Assembly: GCF_000217935.1 (NCBI RefSeq)
Contig: NZ_AFHI01000005.1
Span: 1 to 64,000 of the forward strand
Direction of reading: 5' to 3'
Length of the DNA stretch: 64,000 bases
Source: Rheinheimera sp. A13L
GTDB lineage: Bacteria > Pseudomonadota > Gammaproteobacteria > Enterobacterales > Alteromonadaceae
Shown here: one piece after another, positions 45,106 through 55,401 of the stretch
Layout: each line of letters opens with the position of its first letter
Position numbering within the stretch: the first letter of the stretch is position 1
Program-made: the position numbers and the translations under genes
Notes under the pieces: generated by a model
The model's input: only the letters and a program-made list of their open reading frames with translations
Databases searched by the model: none
Told to the model about the DNA's origin: nothing

Positions 45106-47493
45106 TTACTCCTTAACCGCAAAAACTAAAGTATCGCTTTGAATAGCCAGTACTTTGGAGCTGGCCTCTAACTGTGCTTCGGCAAATTTTGCACCTAATT
45201 TCACCAGTACCGCGGCTTTGCCTTGTTCTGTAAAAGCAGGTTCAGGGTTGATGATTTCAATATCACCACTGCTGTTAAATTCAATAATCTGATTATTTAA
45301 AGGCACAGTCTGGCCGTTTTTATCCAGCACCTCTGCATAAACAAAGACCAGATCACCAGGCACAGGAGCCACACCACTGGTATCTAGAGTCAGCTTTAAA
45401 CTGGCAGCGATATCGGCTGTGCTGACCTGATGAGTCGCCACTTCTTTACCTGCAATATAAGCTTTTGCCAGCAACTGACCTGCTTTAAATTCTTTGAGAT
45501 CAAATTCAAAAGGCGGATGCGGTAAATGAGTGGAAAACTTATCCACAGACGGCTTATTACGGCTGACTAAAAAGCCATTTAAATACAGCTCCACTTCTTC
45601 GGCATTACTAAATACCCGCACCTGAGCGCTGGACCCTGACTGCCACTCACTGGCAATAAATACCATAGGACCAGACTGGTACTTGTCTGATTGTTCTGAA
45701 GCCGGGCGCTGACTCTGGAAAAAGTAGTAGCTGTACTTCGGCAGACGATAAATACTCATCACACCTGAAGCTTCCAGATCATTGGCATAACCTCTGTTGT
45801 AATCAAACATCACCCAGTAGCCATCGGCATAAGCAGGTGTCGTCAGGTTGTCGTTATGAGCTTCCTGCACATTGCGGGCTTGTTGCAACAAACGAGCTTC
45901 ACCATGGCTTAATAACTGACGACTGGTGCGGGCTTCTTCTTTTAGATCGGCCCAGCTGTCCTGATTCAAACCCGCATTTTGTGCATAGTATTCCCAGTCG
46001 CCGTATTCAGACACATTGTAAGGAACAGTGGGCGTTTCATAATGCATCTGGCGGTGCTGACGCGCTTGCAGATACATATCGTAACCATGCTGCCAGCCGG
46101 CAGAATAAGCGCCCGGAAACTCTTGTTTGACGGTGTTATGCAAAGTAGCAACAAATTCATCCGGCATGTCCGATTCGTTCAGCGAACATTCCCAGGCCAA
46201 TACGCTGGCATGGTTACGGTCGCGGCGAATTAAGTCGCGGCAACTTTGAATGTTTTGTGCTCTAAAGGCTTCGGCAGGCTGATAATACTGCCAGCCTAAA
46301 ATAGCGTTGATCAGCACTAAACCCAGCTCGTCCGCCGCCTGCATAAAAGCTTTCGAATGCGGGTAATGCGATAAACGTACATAATCAAAACCAGCAGATT
46401 TAATTTTTACCGCATCCCGATAGTCCGCCTGAGGCGATATGGCATAACCAACGTGAGGGTATTCCTGATGGCGGTTAACGCCCCGTAAGAAGGTGACTTC
46501 GCCATTAATCAGCAGTTGATGTTTGTCGTTAAAGGCAAAACTGCGAATACCAATCTGCTGATGCTGACGCTCTATCACTTCGCCATTCTGTTTCAGTACT
46601 GTGTGCAAACTGTATAAAAACGGACTGGCCGGGCTCCATAAGTTGGGTTTGCTCACCGTCAGCTGTTGTTGCTGGTCCAGTTTAGATCCAGCGGCCAGTT
46701 GGATTGGGCCTGAGCTGACTTCTGTGACCAATTGCTCACCGGCAAACAACAGCTGCACCAGCTCCAGCTCGGCGTTGAGCGCTGATTTATTTGCCAGCTG
46801 CGTTTTTACTGCGACTACAGATCCTGCTTTATCTACTTTTGGATAAGTGACAAAAATACCGCCCCCTGCCACTTCATTCGCCAGCATTTCATCTGTGATA
46901 TGAACAGGGTTTTTAATCAGTAAACGTACATCGCGGTATAAACCACCGTAGGTATTAAAATCCAGTTGAGCCAGCGGCTTAGGCCCTGTTATTTCGTTGT
47001 CTCTATTATCCAGTTTTACCTTCAACTGATAGGTCTGGCCTGCGGTGACATAAGGCGTCAGGTCTATGGTAAAAGGCAAATAACCGCCTAAATGCTCACC
47101 AATCTGTTTATCGTCTAACCAAACTTGGGCATGGTTCATAGCCGCTTCAAAACGGATCAACAGCTGTTTGTTCTGCCACTCTGGCGCTATGGTCAGAGAC
47201 TTTTGGTACCAGGCAAAACCCTGCCATTGGTTATTCACCAGCAAAGGTTCAATTTGTGGCGTATGAGGTAAATTGACCTGTTGCCAGTCTTCTGGTGTTG
47301 CAGTTAAATCAGCGGACTGACTTTTGAAAAACAACCAGTCGGCATTTAAATTCTGCTCTGTTGCTACTGCAACTTTCGGTGACTGATCGTCTTTCGATGC
47401 CAGGTCCCCCTTAGAGGATTCGGCAACCGGGCTGCAGGCGAACTGCAGCAGTAACGCCAGCGCAGCCAGAGATGGGTAAAAGTACTTCAACAC
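45106..47493 (-). CDS. GH2-family glycosidase lipoprotein, probable beta-galactosidase
   Basis: A 795-aa enzyme. A lipoprotein signal with lipobox LQFAC opens the protein, so it is probably anchored to a membrane facing the periplasm. The GH2 layout follows: sugar-binding jelly-roll (about 50-200), immunoglobulin-like domain (about 210-310) and TIM barrel with acid/base NE pair in WECSLNESD and a nucleophile candidate in [11 protein letters not shown]. The GTG at 47493 is chosen for its AAAGGA site and because it starts the signal peptide; a longer frame begins at 47547. With the Leloir genes, beta-galactosidase is the likely activity; other beta-glycosides are possible. Confidence 0.85.
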   Translation of the reverse strand: MLKYFYPSLAALALLLQFACSPVAESSKGDLASKDDQSPKVAVATEQNLNADWLFFKSQSADLTATPEDWQQVNLPHTPQIEPLLVNNQWQGFAWYQKSLTIAPEWQNKQLLIRFEAAMNHAQVWLDDKQIGEHLGGYLPFTIDLTPYVTAGQTYQLKVKLDNRDNEITGPKPLAQLDFNTYGGLYRDVRLLIKNPVHITDEMLANEVAGGGIFVTYPKVDKAGSVVAVKTQLANKSALNAELELVQLLFAGEQLVTEVSSGPIQLAAGSKLDQQQQLTVSKPNLWSPASPFLYSLHTVLKQNGEVIERQHQQIGIRSFAFNDKHQLLINGEVTFLRGVNRHQEYPHVGYAISPQADYRDAVKIKSAGFDYVRLSHYPHSKAFMQAADELGLVLINAILGWQYYQPAEAFRAQNIQSCRDLIRRDRNHASVLAWECSLNESDMPDEFVATLHNTVKQEFPGAYSAGWQHGYDMYLQARQHRQMHYETPTVPYNVSEYGDWEYYAQNAGLNQDSWADLKEEARTSRQLLSHGEARLLQQARNVQEAHNDNLTTPAYADGYWVMFDYNRGYANDLEASGVMSIYRLPKYSYYFFQSQRPASEQSDKYQSGPMVFIASEWQSGSSAQVRVFSNAEEVELYLNGFLVSRNKPSVDKFSTHLPHPPFEFDLKEFKAGQLLAKAYIAGKEVATHQVSTADIAASLKLTLDTSGVAPVPGDLVFVYAEVLDKNGQTVPLNNQIIEFNSSGDIEIINPEPAFTEQGKAAVLVKLGAKFAEAQLEASSKVLAIQSDTLVFAVKE

Positions 47494-47527
47494 TGGAGAA
47501 TTCCTTTTAATAAATAAGCTAGAGGAC

Positions 47528-48235
47528 TTAACAAAAATTGGTTTCAATCTGGGGCCTTAGCACCAACTCATGAATATGGGCTTTGGCAGAGCTGCCTAAC
47601 ATCAGCACAATAGCGGCAGCCACCTCTTCTGCAGACAAGTAATCTGGCCGGCTGGCCGAACGAAATCCGGTATCCACACCACCAGGATACAAAGACAACA
47701 CTTTTACTCCTGTGCCGTTTAACTCTTTACGCAGCACTTTGCTGTAGCTATCAAGAGCAGCTTTGCTGGCGCTGTAAGCCGAAATACCAGGGTTGGAAAA
47801 CAAACAAACGGTAGAGAGTACATTCAGTACTATGCCTTTGCCTTGTTGCTGCATCCCAGGCACCAGTTGCTGGATAAAATGCAGCGGCGCATAGAAGTTC
47901 AGCTGCATCATTTGCTCTAGCGCAGGCCAATCCGGTTCTGTTGCGCTACTTCGGCTGCTATTGCCGCCAGCACAATTAATCAGCACATCCACTGCACCAA
48001 ACTGCTGCTGAGCCTGTTGGCAAAACTGATGGATGGCCGCAGCTTCTGTCACTGAAAAACTGTCACTGAACACTGCAGCGCCTGGTGGTAATAAAGCTAA
48101 GCTCTGTGCCAGTTTGGCCGGGTCACGACCACATAAACTCAGTTTGTGGCCTTGAGCAGCTAAAGTTATGGCTAAAGCACGGCCTATGCCCGACGAGGCA
48201 CCGGTCAGCAAAATATGGCAAGGAGATAAAGACAT
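47528..48235 (-). CDS. Short-chain dehydrogenase/reductase
   Basis: A 235-aa NAD(P)-dependent oxidoreductase with GASSGIGRA at about 12-20, NCAGG near 92 and the catalytic YSASKAALDSY near 155. ATG 48235 has a GGAAG site; upstream sequence in frame runs into a repeat. The substrate is unknown. A galactose-dehydrogenase-like role is possible given the neighbours, but classical SDRs are too broad to say. Confidence 0.82.
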   Translation of the reverse strand: MSLSPCHILLTGASSGIGRALAITLAAQGHKLSLCGRDPAKLAQSLALLPPGAAVFSDSFSVTEAAAIHQFCQQAQQQFGAVDVLINCAGGNSSRSSATEPDWPALEQMMQLNFYAPLHFIQQLVPGMQQQGKGIVLNVLSTVCLFSNPGISAYSASKAALDSYSKVLRKELNGTGVKVLSLYPGGVDTGFRSASRPDYLSAEEVAAAIVLMLGSSAKAHIHELVLRPQIETNFC

Positions 48236-48278
48236 AAGTATGGCTTCCGTAATAAGCCCGGCACTAAGGCCGGGTTTT

Positions 48279-48405
48279 ATCCCCTTTGTTCTTGAAACTG
48301 CAGTTTTGTTGACCACGCACTCTCGCCCCAGTCACATAGGTTTACTATGTTCCTGGGGTCTCAAGTGCTTGTCGCCTCACTGCAACTTCAATTACTTTGG
48401 GTATA
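48279..48405 (-). repeat. 127-bp dispersed repeat, copy 1, with TATACCC ends
   Basis: Read on the minus strand it starts TATACCCAAAGTAATTG and ends near AACAAAGGGGATA. It matches 56610-56736 over the whole length with scattered changes (inner landmarks GGCGACAAG, GAGACCCC, CTATGTGACTGGGGCGAG, GGTCAACAAA). It sits between the TonB-receptor and SDR genes, next to a GC hairpin (CCCGGC/GCCGGG, about 48257-48274). Confidence 0.8.
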
Positions 48406-48428
48406 ACATTTAGTTAATAACAAGCCAC

Positions 48429-51077
48429 TTACATGGAGTAAGAAAAACCTATCAGGAAACGACGGCCCCATTCCTGATAACTGGCCGGACGGCTTGGATC
48501 GTTATCAAAATAAGTGACGGCGGCTTCGTTGGTCAGGTTTTGCGCCTGCAACATAACTTTAAAGGCTTCTGTAACTTCGTAAGATAAGCTGGCATCTACA
48601 GTGCGTTCCGCTGCTGCTCTGGTGATCTCTGTTGGGATCCAGCTGCCTACACGGGTATTGGCACTGCGGTAGTTATACGACACCTTGGCATCAAAACCAG
48701 CTTTGTAGTACCACAAGGTCAGGTTACCCACATGCTTAGATAAACCACCTAAGGGCAACGGATTATCTTCAGGCACAAACTCAGTCACATCGCTGTCGGT
48801 TAAGGAGTAGTTGGCATAAAAACCTAAACCATCAAAAGGCTCTGGCAGCATAGTTAAGGCTTGTTGGTACATCAGTTCCAAGCCTTTAATTTGACCACCG
48901 CTGCCATTGACAGGGCCGGTAAAGTCATAGGCGATACCATCCACCATCATCACGTCAGTTGAACTGCCTATATGAGTTTTTAAGTCTTTAAAGAAGGTTG
49001 ATATCATCATAGCGCGGTCGCTTGACCAGTAGTATTCGTAGCCTAAATCGATTTGATCAGCCACAAATGGATCCAAGCTTGGATTACCACCTGAGCCAGT
49101 TCTGACCGGGCTTTGTGAATCCAGCTGGAAGCCGGTACGCATTTCAACCAATGGCGGCCGTGAAATAGCACGAGACAAACCAAAACGCACCTGAGCTTCT
49201 TCACTTAAGGTGAAAATCATATTCAGAGCAGGCAAAATTTCATCGTAGTCATGGTCGACAGAAACGGGCGAATAAGCACCATCTTTAAACTGATAACCCG
49301 AAGAGGTAGACTCGGTTTTGACATAACGTACACCAAAGTTACCTGTGTAAGGCAGGTCACCCAGCTCACCCGACATTTTCAGCATAAAATAAGCGGCACT
49401 ATTGGTTTCACCCACAAACCAGCTGTTGACTCTGTCCTGATCGGTTTTGGCGTGTTGACTGCGGTTATCTATACCACCAAAAGCCTGAGTCATAGTGGAA
49501 TTCCAGTCTTTAAAGCCATACAGATCAGGTGACACAAAACCACCACCTAAGGCATAACTGTAACCGTAATCTGTCAAAGCTGTATTGACTGGCGACTGCC
49601 ACCAGCTTTGTACATCATTGTTTTTTTCGCGGTCGCTGTAACGGCCACCTATCACCAGAGTTTCAAAAACACCCCATTCGATATTCCGTTCAAAATCTGC
49701 TCTGGCGCTGACCATTTCGTCTGTCAGATCGCGGTCTGTATCTACGTTCATACCAGAAATAGTGTAATAGTCCGGATTGCCAATGGCTTCATTGCTTTGC
49801 ACGGCTAAACGCCCCTCTGTATTACTCCAGCTGATATCCAGAGGTGTAGGACCGCCATAAGCCGAGGTAATATTCACCCAACGTGATTCTATACCTGCTT
49901 CGGAATAGCCAATGTCATAAGTGGATGTCCAGACATCACCTGTCACTGTGGTTTTTAAGCCTGTGCTTAACAGATTATTTTCCTGAAACCAGGTGGCGTT
50001 ATTGGCAGAATGCGCGCCCCATAAAATGCCGCCGCCCGTTAATTGCTGTGAACCATCTGGACGGGTGACAATAGTGGGTGCCGTCGCCGAGTTGTTGTAT
50101 CCCCAGTTATTGCTGCCTTGCCAGTTGCCCCAGCCATCAAACCAAAACTGGTCTTCACGTTCTTCAATATCAAACCTGGAATAAAACAGATCGTATTTCA
50201 GGTTCACGCTGTCAGCAGGTTCCCACTCGAGGATCATTAAGCTGCCAATACGTTCAGTATTGCCAACTTTAGTACCAGTTTTACCGCCCCATGGTGCAGC
50301 TTCGGTAATGCCATCACCATTTACATCACCTTGATCAGCTGCCACTTTGTTGTAAGAGTAAAATGCAGTTTCACGCTGAACTGAAGGTTGATCCTGAAAA
50401 GTTACGCCAAACACCACACCAAAATTATCAGCCCACTGATCGATATAAGAGAAACTGGCTTTTTCGCCAGAACTGTCAGCGCCAGGCAAATCACTGCCCA
50501 TTTGATAATCCATCAGATGACCGCTGATGTTAATAATGCGCTTGTCTCTAGCCAGCGGACTGACAAAATTCATATTGACCAGACCAGCAATACCCCCTTC
50601 GAGGTTATTTGCCATAGGGCTTTTGTACACTTCAACTGAGTTGATCAGTTCAGCAGGAAATTGCTCATAACGCACGTCTCTACTGGGTTCAGCGCTGACA
50701 ATTTCACGGCCATTCATGGTGGCAGCGTTTAAACGAGCGCCTAAACCACGAATAGAAATACTACTGGCATTACCACGGTCGCGCTCTGCCGCAACACCAG
50801 GCAAACGGCCCAGTGAGTCAGCAATAGTGACGTCAGGTAATTGACCTAAATCATCGGTAGAGATAATTTCTACCGTTGATTCTGAAAACTTTTTCTGCAT
50901 TAACGACTTGCTCAGCGTGGCACCAAAACCTTTCACTTCGATGGTTTCGATTTGCGGCTCTGCTTTTTTTGCATTTTGTTGAGTGGTATTTTCTTCGCTT
51001 TGCGCTTGTGCATGCTGCATAGCAAAGATTTGCGTCATAGCTAAAGCTACAACGGTCAAGTTGAATTTGCCTGTCAT
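48429..51077 (-). CDS. TonB-dependent receptor of the galactoside locus
   Basis: An 882-aa outer-membrane receptor of the type common in marine proteobacterial polysaccharide loci (TIGR01782-like). A signal peptide (to AQAQ, about residue 26) is followed by a TonB-box region (IETIEVKGF), plug (about 60-180, GLGARLNAATMNGRE) and 22-strand barrel (RRFLIGFSYSM end). It should import the oligosaccharides cut by the locus enzymes. It is the first gene of the set and has the LacI-type operator over its -35 box. The repeat at 48279 separates it from the rest of the operon. Confidence 0.9.
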   Translation of the reverse strand: MTGKFNLTVVALAMTQIFAMQHAQAQSEENTTQQNAKKAEPQIETIEVKGFGATLSKSLMQKKFSESTVEIISTDDLGQLPDVTIADSLGRLPGVAAERDRGNASSISIRGLGARLNAATMNGREIVSAEPSRDVRYEQFPAELINSVEVYKSPMANNLEGGIAGLVNMNFVSPLARDKRIINISGHLMDYQMGSDLPGADSSGEKASFSYIDQWADNFGVVFGVTFQDQPSVQRETAFYSYNKVAADQGDVNGDGITEAAPWGGKTGTKVGNTERIGSLMILEWEPADSVNLKYDLFYSRFDIEEREDQFWFDGWGNWQGSNNWGYNNSATAPTIVTRPDGSQQLTGGGILWGAHSANNATWFQENNLLSTGLKTTVTGDVWTSTYDIGYSEAGIESRWVNITSAYGGPTPLDISWSNTEGRLAVQSNEAIGNPDYYTISGMNVDTDRDLTDEMVSARADFERNIEWGVFETLVIGGRYSDREKNNDVQSWWQSPVNTALTDYGYSYALGGGFVSPDLYGFKDWNSTMTQAFGGIDNRSQHAKTDQDRVNSWFVGETNSAAYFMLKMSGELGDLPYTGNFGVRYVKTESTSSGYQFKDGAYSPVSVDHDYDEILPALNMIFTLSEEAQVRFGLSRAISRPPLVEMRTGFQLDSQSPVRTGSGGNPSLDPFVADQIDLGYEYYWSSDRAMMISTFFKDLKTHIGSSTDVMMVDGIAYDFTGPVNGSGGQIKGLELMYQQALTMLPEPFDGLGFYANYSLTDSDVTEFVPEDNPLPLGGLSKHVGNLTLWYYKAGFDAKVSYNYRSANTRVGSWIPTEITRAAAERTVDASLSYEVTEAFKVMLQAQNLTNEAAVTYFDNDPSRPASYQEWGRRFLIGFSYSM

Positions 51078-51161
51078 TTCCTACCCCTGTCGGTATCAAT
51101 TGTTATTTTTTTATGCGCTAAGCTGATTTTTTATATACGGGTTCAGCAGTGCACAGTGCAG

Positions 51162-51190
51162 TTATAACACTCAAGGTAAACGTTTACCAA
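51162..51190 (-). promoter_or_regulatory. Promoter with perfect LacI-type operator
   Basis: GGTAAACGTTTACC (51175-51188) is a perfect 14-bp palindrome with the central CG typical of LacI/GalR operators. On the minus strand TTGGTA (complement of 51185-51190), 17 bp, TTATAA (complement of 51162-51167) reads as a promoter whose -35 lies in the operator. A weaker relative, GGTAATCGATTTCT, is at 51254-51267. The rest of the 326-bp gap (51078-51403) shows no gene. Confidence 0.75.
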
Positions 51191-51403
51191 AACTTTTTCA
51201 TCAATATCAAACATTGAAAACTCAAAATACTGATTTTATTGAAAATATATAAAGGTAATCGATTTCTAAAAATTAAAACAACAGTGAGCCATTCAGACAA
51301 AAAAATAACAAAGCTTTAGCGCTGTTGTTCCAGATCAAGATCCAAAACAGGTGCAGGCATTAGCATAGCGGGATCTGTTGCTGATCATGGAACTGTCCTG
51401 AAA

Positions 51404-53983
51404 ATGAATTCTCCGCTGAGCTCTGCGTTAACACCTCTGTCATCAGGCCAGACTGTTGCTATGGTGCTGCAAAAAAACCTGATCTGTTGCAGCCCACACA
51501 GCAGCGTGCAACAAGCAGCGCAGCTGATGCAGCAACACAACATCAGCTGCATTCTGATTAAAGATGAACAAGGGATCATCGGGATCTGGACAGAATCAGA
51601 CTGCAAGAAACTGGATCTGTCAGACAACAGAGTACTGCAACAAGCAGTGTCTGAAGTGATGAGCAGCCCTGTGCTTTCAGTGCCGCAGCAGTGCAGCACC
51701 AGTGATGCAGCGGCGCTGATGAAACAACAAAACGTCAGACGTTTACTGGTGACAGACCCGGCACAGCAAGCCATTGGCATAGTGACGCAAACGGATCTTA
51801 TTTATCAGCAGCCACTGGAACATTATTTAATGCTGCGGGATATCAGCTCTATTCTGGTTGAGCTGCCCTTGCTGCTGCAAGCCGAACTGACAGTAGCTCA
51901 GGCCGCTGTATTGATGCGACAAACTCATAGGGACGCCGCCATTGTAAAGTTTGCTCAGGCTCAGTCTGAAGTTGCGGAATACGGCATAGTGACAGAACGT
52001 GACTTAGTGCACTTTATTGCGACAGACCGCACACTTTGCCTTTTAGCTGAAGTCGCAACCCGGCCTTTATTAACCTTACCTCTGCACAGCAGCTTACTTC
52101 AGGCCGTGCGCTTATTACGTGAGCATGGTTTTCGTCATCTGGGGGTTACCAATTCAGATGGAAAACCTGCGGGTTTGTTATCTCACAACCACATACTGTT
52201 GAATATGGAACATCTATACATCAGCGAGCTAAAAGCGGCGCTGCTCGCCAGAGACAAAGCTCTGAGATCCTCAGAAAGCAGCTTAAGATTAGCCTCTAAA
52301 GTGATAGAAGCATCCCACGATGCCGTGATGATTACTGATACTGCTGGCATCATTCAGTCAGTCAATCCCAGTTTTTGTAAGCTGACTGGCTACAGCGCTG
52401 AAGAAGCTATAGGTCAGACGCCTAATCTGCTTAGTTCTGGAAAACATGACGGGACTTTTTATCAGCAGATGTGGCAACGGCTGCAACAACAAGGCTACTG
52501 GCAAGGCGAGATCTGGAATAAGCGCAAAAATGGCGAACTCTATCCGGAGTGGTTATCCATCAGTGCTGTGCGGGGAGATTGCGGTACTGTAAACCAGTAC
52601 GCTGCCATCTTTTCTGATATTACAGAACGTAAAAAACGTGAGCAGAAAATTCATGAGCTGGCGTATTTTGACGAACTAACGGGTCTTGCCAACCGCCGTT
52701 TGTATCAGGACAGGCTGGAGCAGGCTTTGGCCAATGCAAAACGGCATAATCATCAGCTCGCTGTACTCTTTCTCGACCTGGATCTATTTAAACGGATCAA
52801 CGATACACTGGGCCATCAGGCCGGAGATGACGCTTTACGTCAGGTGGCCAGACGACTGCAAAAAGCCAGCCGATCAGGTGAATCTGTGGCCCGTTTAGGT
52901 GGAGACGAATTCACTGTACTGGTGCCTGAATGCAACGGCATAGAAGAAATAGAAAAGCTGGCGCAACGTATAGTGGCGCAGTTTGAGCTGCCTTTCCAAA
53001 TTCAGCACAAGGAGCTGGTTTTAACCACCAGCGTGGGGATCAGTATTTATCCGCAACATGGCAGCACAGCCAGCGAATTACTGAAATTTGCCGATGCAGC
53101 TATGTATCAGGCGAAAGAATCAGGCCGCAACAAATACAGCTTTTACACCAGTTGTGTAGGTCAACGTCATGACGAGGCGTTGCAGCTGGAACAGGCATTA
53201 CGTAAAGCTCTGGCTCAGCAGCAATTAGAAGTACATTACCAGCCTAAAATTGATTTGCAGACAGGACAATTGCATAGCCTGGAAGCTTTGGTGCGATGGC
53301 ATGATAAAGATTTAGGTCAGGTGTCACCACAACGTTTTATTGCTATAGCGGAAACCCTGGGGCTTATTCAGCAGTTGGGCCAACAGGTGTTGCGACAAGT
53401 TTGTTATCAGTTGCAAGCCTGGGCTGAATTAGCAGTTCCAGTGGCTGTGAATATCTCAGCGAAAGAATTGGCGGATCCGTTGTTTATCCCCCAGTTAATG
53501 CAGATCCTGAGCGAAACTGCGGTAGATCCCAAACTACTGGAGCTGGAAATTACCGAAAGTTGTCTGCTGCCAGAACGGGAAAATCAAACCCGTCATGTAC
53601 TGCAACAACTGCGGCAGTTAGGGATAAGGCTGGCCATTGACGACTTCGGCACAGGCTATTCCTCTTTATCCTATTTACGGCATCTTCCTATCAACAGCCT
53701 GAAAATAGATCGGAGTTTTATCAAGGCTTTACCAGACAATACCAGCGACAAACAAATCACCAGCGCTATTATTGCGATGGCGAATGCACTGGGCCTGGAT
53801 GTGATTGCTGAAGGAATAGAAACTCAGGCACAACAGGAGCTTTTACTGGCTGCTGGTTGTCAGTATGGTCAGGGTTACTGGTTTGGCAAAGCGCAGGACG
53901 CAACCAAAACCGCACTATTGCTGCAAAAAGCAAAACTGCACTCCATCAGTTCAGATAGGGGTTCAACAGTTGCCGAATATTAA
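51404..53983 (+). CDS. CBS(x4)-PAS-GGDEF-EAL c-di-GMP signalling protein
   Basis: An 859-aa cytosolic protein. Four CBS motifs (about residues 15-280) form two Bateman-type modules that usually bind adenine nucleotides. A PAS domain (about 300-410), GGDEF domain with ARLGGDEF near 503, and EAL domain (about 590-840) follow. The EAL catalytic set looks complete: EALVRW, NIS, EITES, DDFGTGYSS, KIDRSF and AEGIET. The inhibitory site before GGDEF is RSGE rather than RxxD, so feedback inhibition may be lost. It could make or break c-di-GMP depending on energy status. Its last 38 bases overlap the convergent ABC1 kinase gene. Confidence 0.92.
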   Translation: MNSPLSSALTPLSSGQTVAMVLQKNLICCSPHSSVQQAAQLMQQHNISCILIKDEQGIIGIWTESDCKKLDLSDNRVLQQAVSEVMSSPVLSVPQQCSTSDAAALMKQQNVRRLLVTDPAQQAIGIVTQTDLIYQQPLEHYLMLRDISSILVELPLLLQAELTVAQAAVLMRQTHRDAAIVKFAQAQSEVAEYGIVTERDLVHFIATDRTLCLLAEVATRPLLTLPLHSSLLQAVRLLREHGFRHLGVTNSDGKPAGLLSHNHILLNMEHLYISELKAALLARDKALRSSESSLRLASKVIEASHDAVMITDTAGIIQSVNPSFCKLTGYSAEEAIGQTPNLLSSGKHDGTFYQQMWQRLQQQGYWQGEIWNKRKNGELYPEWLSISAVRGDCGTVNQYAAIFSDITERKKREQKIHELAYFDELTGLANRRLYQDRLEQALANAKRHNHQLAVLFLDLDLFKRINDTLGHQAGDDALRQVARRLQKASRSGESVARLGGDEFTVLVPECNGIEEIEKLAQRIVAQFELPFQIQHKELVLTTSVGISIYPQHGSTASELLKFADAAMYQAKESGRNKYSFYTSCVGQRHDEALQLEQALRKALAQQQLEVHYQPKIDLQTGQLHSLEALVRWHDKDLGQVSPQRFIAIAETLGLIQQLGQQVLRQVCYQLQAWAELAVPVAVNISAKELADPLFIPQLMQILSETAVDPKLLELEITESCLLPERENQTRHVLQQLRQLGIRLAIDDFGTGYSSLSYLRHLPINSLKIDRSFIKALPDNTSDKQITSAIIAMANALGLDVIAEGIETQAQQELLLAAGCQYGQGYWFGKAQDATKTALLLQKAKLHSISSDRGSTVAEY

Positions 53984-55256
53984 CATTCGCTTTAAGCCGG
54001 GCAGCAAGCAGATACAAACCTGCCATTTTACGATGCAAAAACACAGCAGCTATAGGCGGCGTATGCCAGTAATTTTGCTGCAAACTAAGTGCTGTACCAG
54101 CCTTGCGAACTCGTTGGGCTAAATCAGTTTGCCCAAAAGCATAAGCAGTATCTGACTGAACAGGTTCTGAAATCAGCTGCACCAGAGCAAGTATGGCTTG
54201 TTTTTGTGCGGGTAAAATATCCTGACTGAAAAAGCCGATTTGACGCATGGCCCCTTCAATGTCTGCTATATCATTGACAATAGCTGCAGACAGTAACTGT
54301 CGGTAGCCCTGACTGATGGACTCCGGATAGTCTCTGCACGCACCAAAGTCCAGCAGCACCAATTGTGCGCTCTCTGGCTGATACAGATAATTTGCAAAGT
54401 TAGGATCAGTTTGTACCAGCCGAAACTCAAAAATCTCCCGGAACAACAAAGCGAAAAGCTGCGTCATGGCCTGATCACGTACTTGCTGTGAATACTGCTG
54501 CAAAGATTCAATTGGCACGCCCTCGACAAAACTCATGGTCATCAGCTTAGAGGTACAAAGCTCTGGGTATAATTCTGGCAGTACAAATTGGTTGTCGGCG
54601 ACTAATAAAGTGCGGTAGCGTTGTAAATAGGCTGCTTCTTGCAGATAGTCAGCCTCCTGATGCAACTGCAGTTTTGCCTCATTCAACACAGACTGATAAT
54701 CCACAGCATCAGGTAATAAACCACTGAGTTTCAGCAGCATAGCCACATTGTCCACATCGCTGTCTATGCTTTGCCCTATGCCTGGATACTGCACTTTTAC
54801 CGCCAGCTTGTTGCCATTGTCATGATGAGCCAGGTGGACTTGTCCAATAGAAGCCGCAGCCAAAGGGGAAAAAGTAAATTGTGAAAAGTGTTGCTGCCAC
54901 TGCTCACCTAACTCAGTGCGTAACACCAGAGCAAGCTCTTTTGGCAACATAGGATTGGCGTTAGAGCGCAGCCTCGCCAATAGTTCAGTCAATTCCGCAG
55001 GCAGTAAATCTCCTGCATCCATAGACAACAATTGCCCCACTTTCATCGCTGCCCCACGCAACTGGGCCAACTTATCGCTAACCCGCTGCAGATTAGCAGG
55101 AGTCAGCAATAAATCTTTGGCCTTCGGACTTTGCCCCTGCACCAGCTGTTTAGCACCATTAAACAATACAGAACCAGCAACACGTCCTGCCAAAGCGGCG
55201 AGTCCTCCCAAACGGGCCAGCGGCTGGCGTGGCAACTTAGCAGATGCATCCTTCAT
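53946..55256 (-). CDS. ABC1/AarF-family (UbiB-like) atypical kinase
   Basis: A 436-aa protein of the ABC1/COQ8 family. The hallmark KxGQ helix (MKVGQLLSMD, near residue 92), the Ala-rich loop AAASIGQVH (near 135), the VAVK-like lysine (LAVKVQYPG), the catalytic-loop Asp/Asn (QTDPNFANYL) and the DFG (LLDFGACRD) are all visible. It lacks the C-terminal membrane helices of UbiB, so it is an AarF-like paralogue rather than UbiB itself. Its role may touch ubiquinone or lipid metabolism. No operon partner is visible. Confidence 0.9.
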   Translation of the reverse strand: MKDASAKLPRQPLARLGGLAALAGRVAGSVLFNGAKQLVQGQSPKAKDLLLTPANLQRVSDKLAQLRGAAMKVGQLLSMDAGDLLPAELTELLARLRSNANPMLPKELALVLRTELGEQWQQHFSQFTFSPLAAASIGQVHLAHHDNGNKLAVKVQYPGIGQSIDSDVDNVAMLLKLSGLLPDAVDYQSVLNEAKLQLHQEADYLQEAAYLQRYRTLLVADNQFVLPELYPELCTSKLMTMSFVEGVPIESLQQYSQQVRDQAMTQLFALLFREIFEFRLVQTDPNFANYLYQPESAQLVLLDFGACRDYPESISQGYRQLLSAAIVNDIADIEGAMRQIGFFSQDILPAQKQAILALVQLISEPVQSDTAYAFGQTDLAQRVRKAGTALSLQQNYWHTPPIAAVFLHRKMAGLYLLAARLKANVNIRQLLNPYLN

Positions 55257-55401
55257 AAAATTCCGAACTATTTGTTTTGATATTTACTATACGGACGAAA
55301 AGAGCAGTCAGCCCAAACTTCTGGCCTATTAGTCGCTTATAGATTGGCAGTATCACTTCTTTTCGGCATACTTTGCCAAGGATCAGGAAGAAGAAGTTGA
55401 T

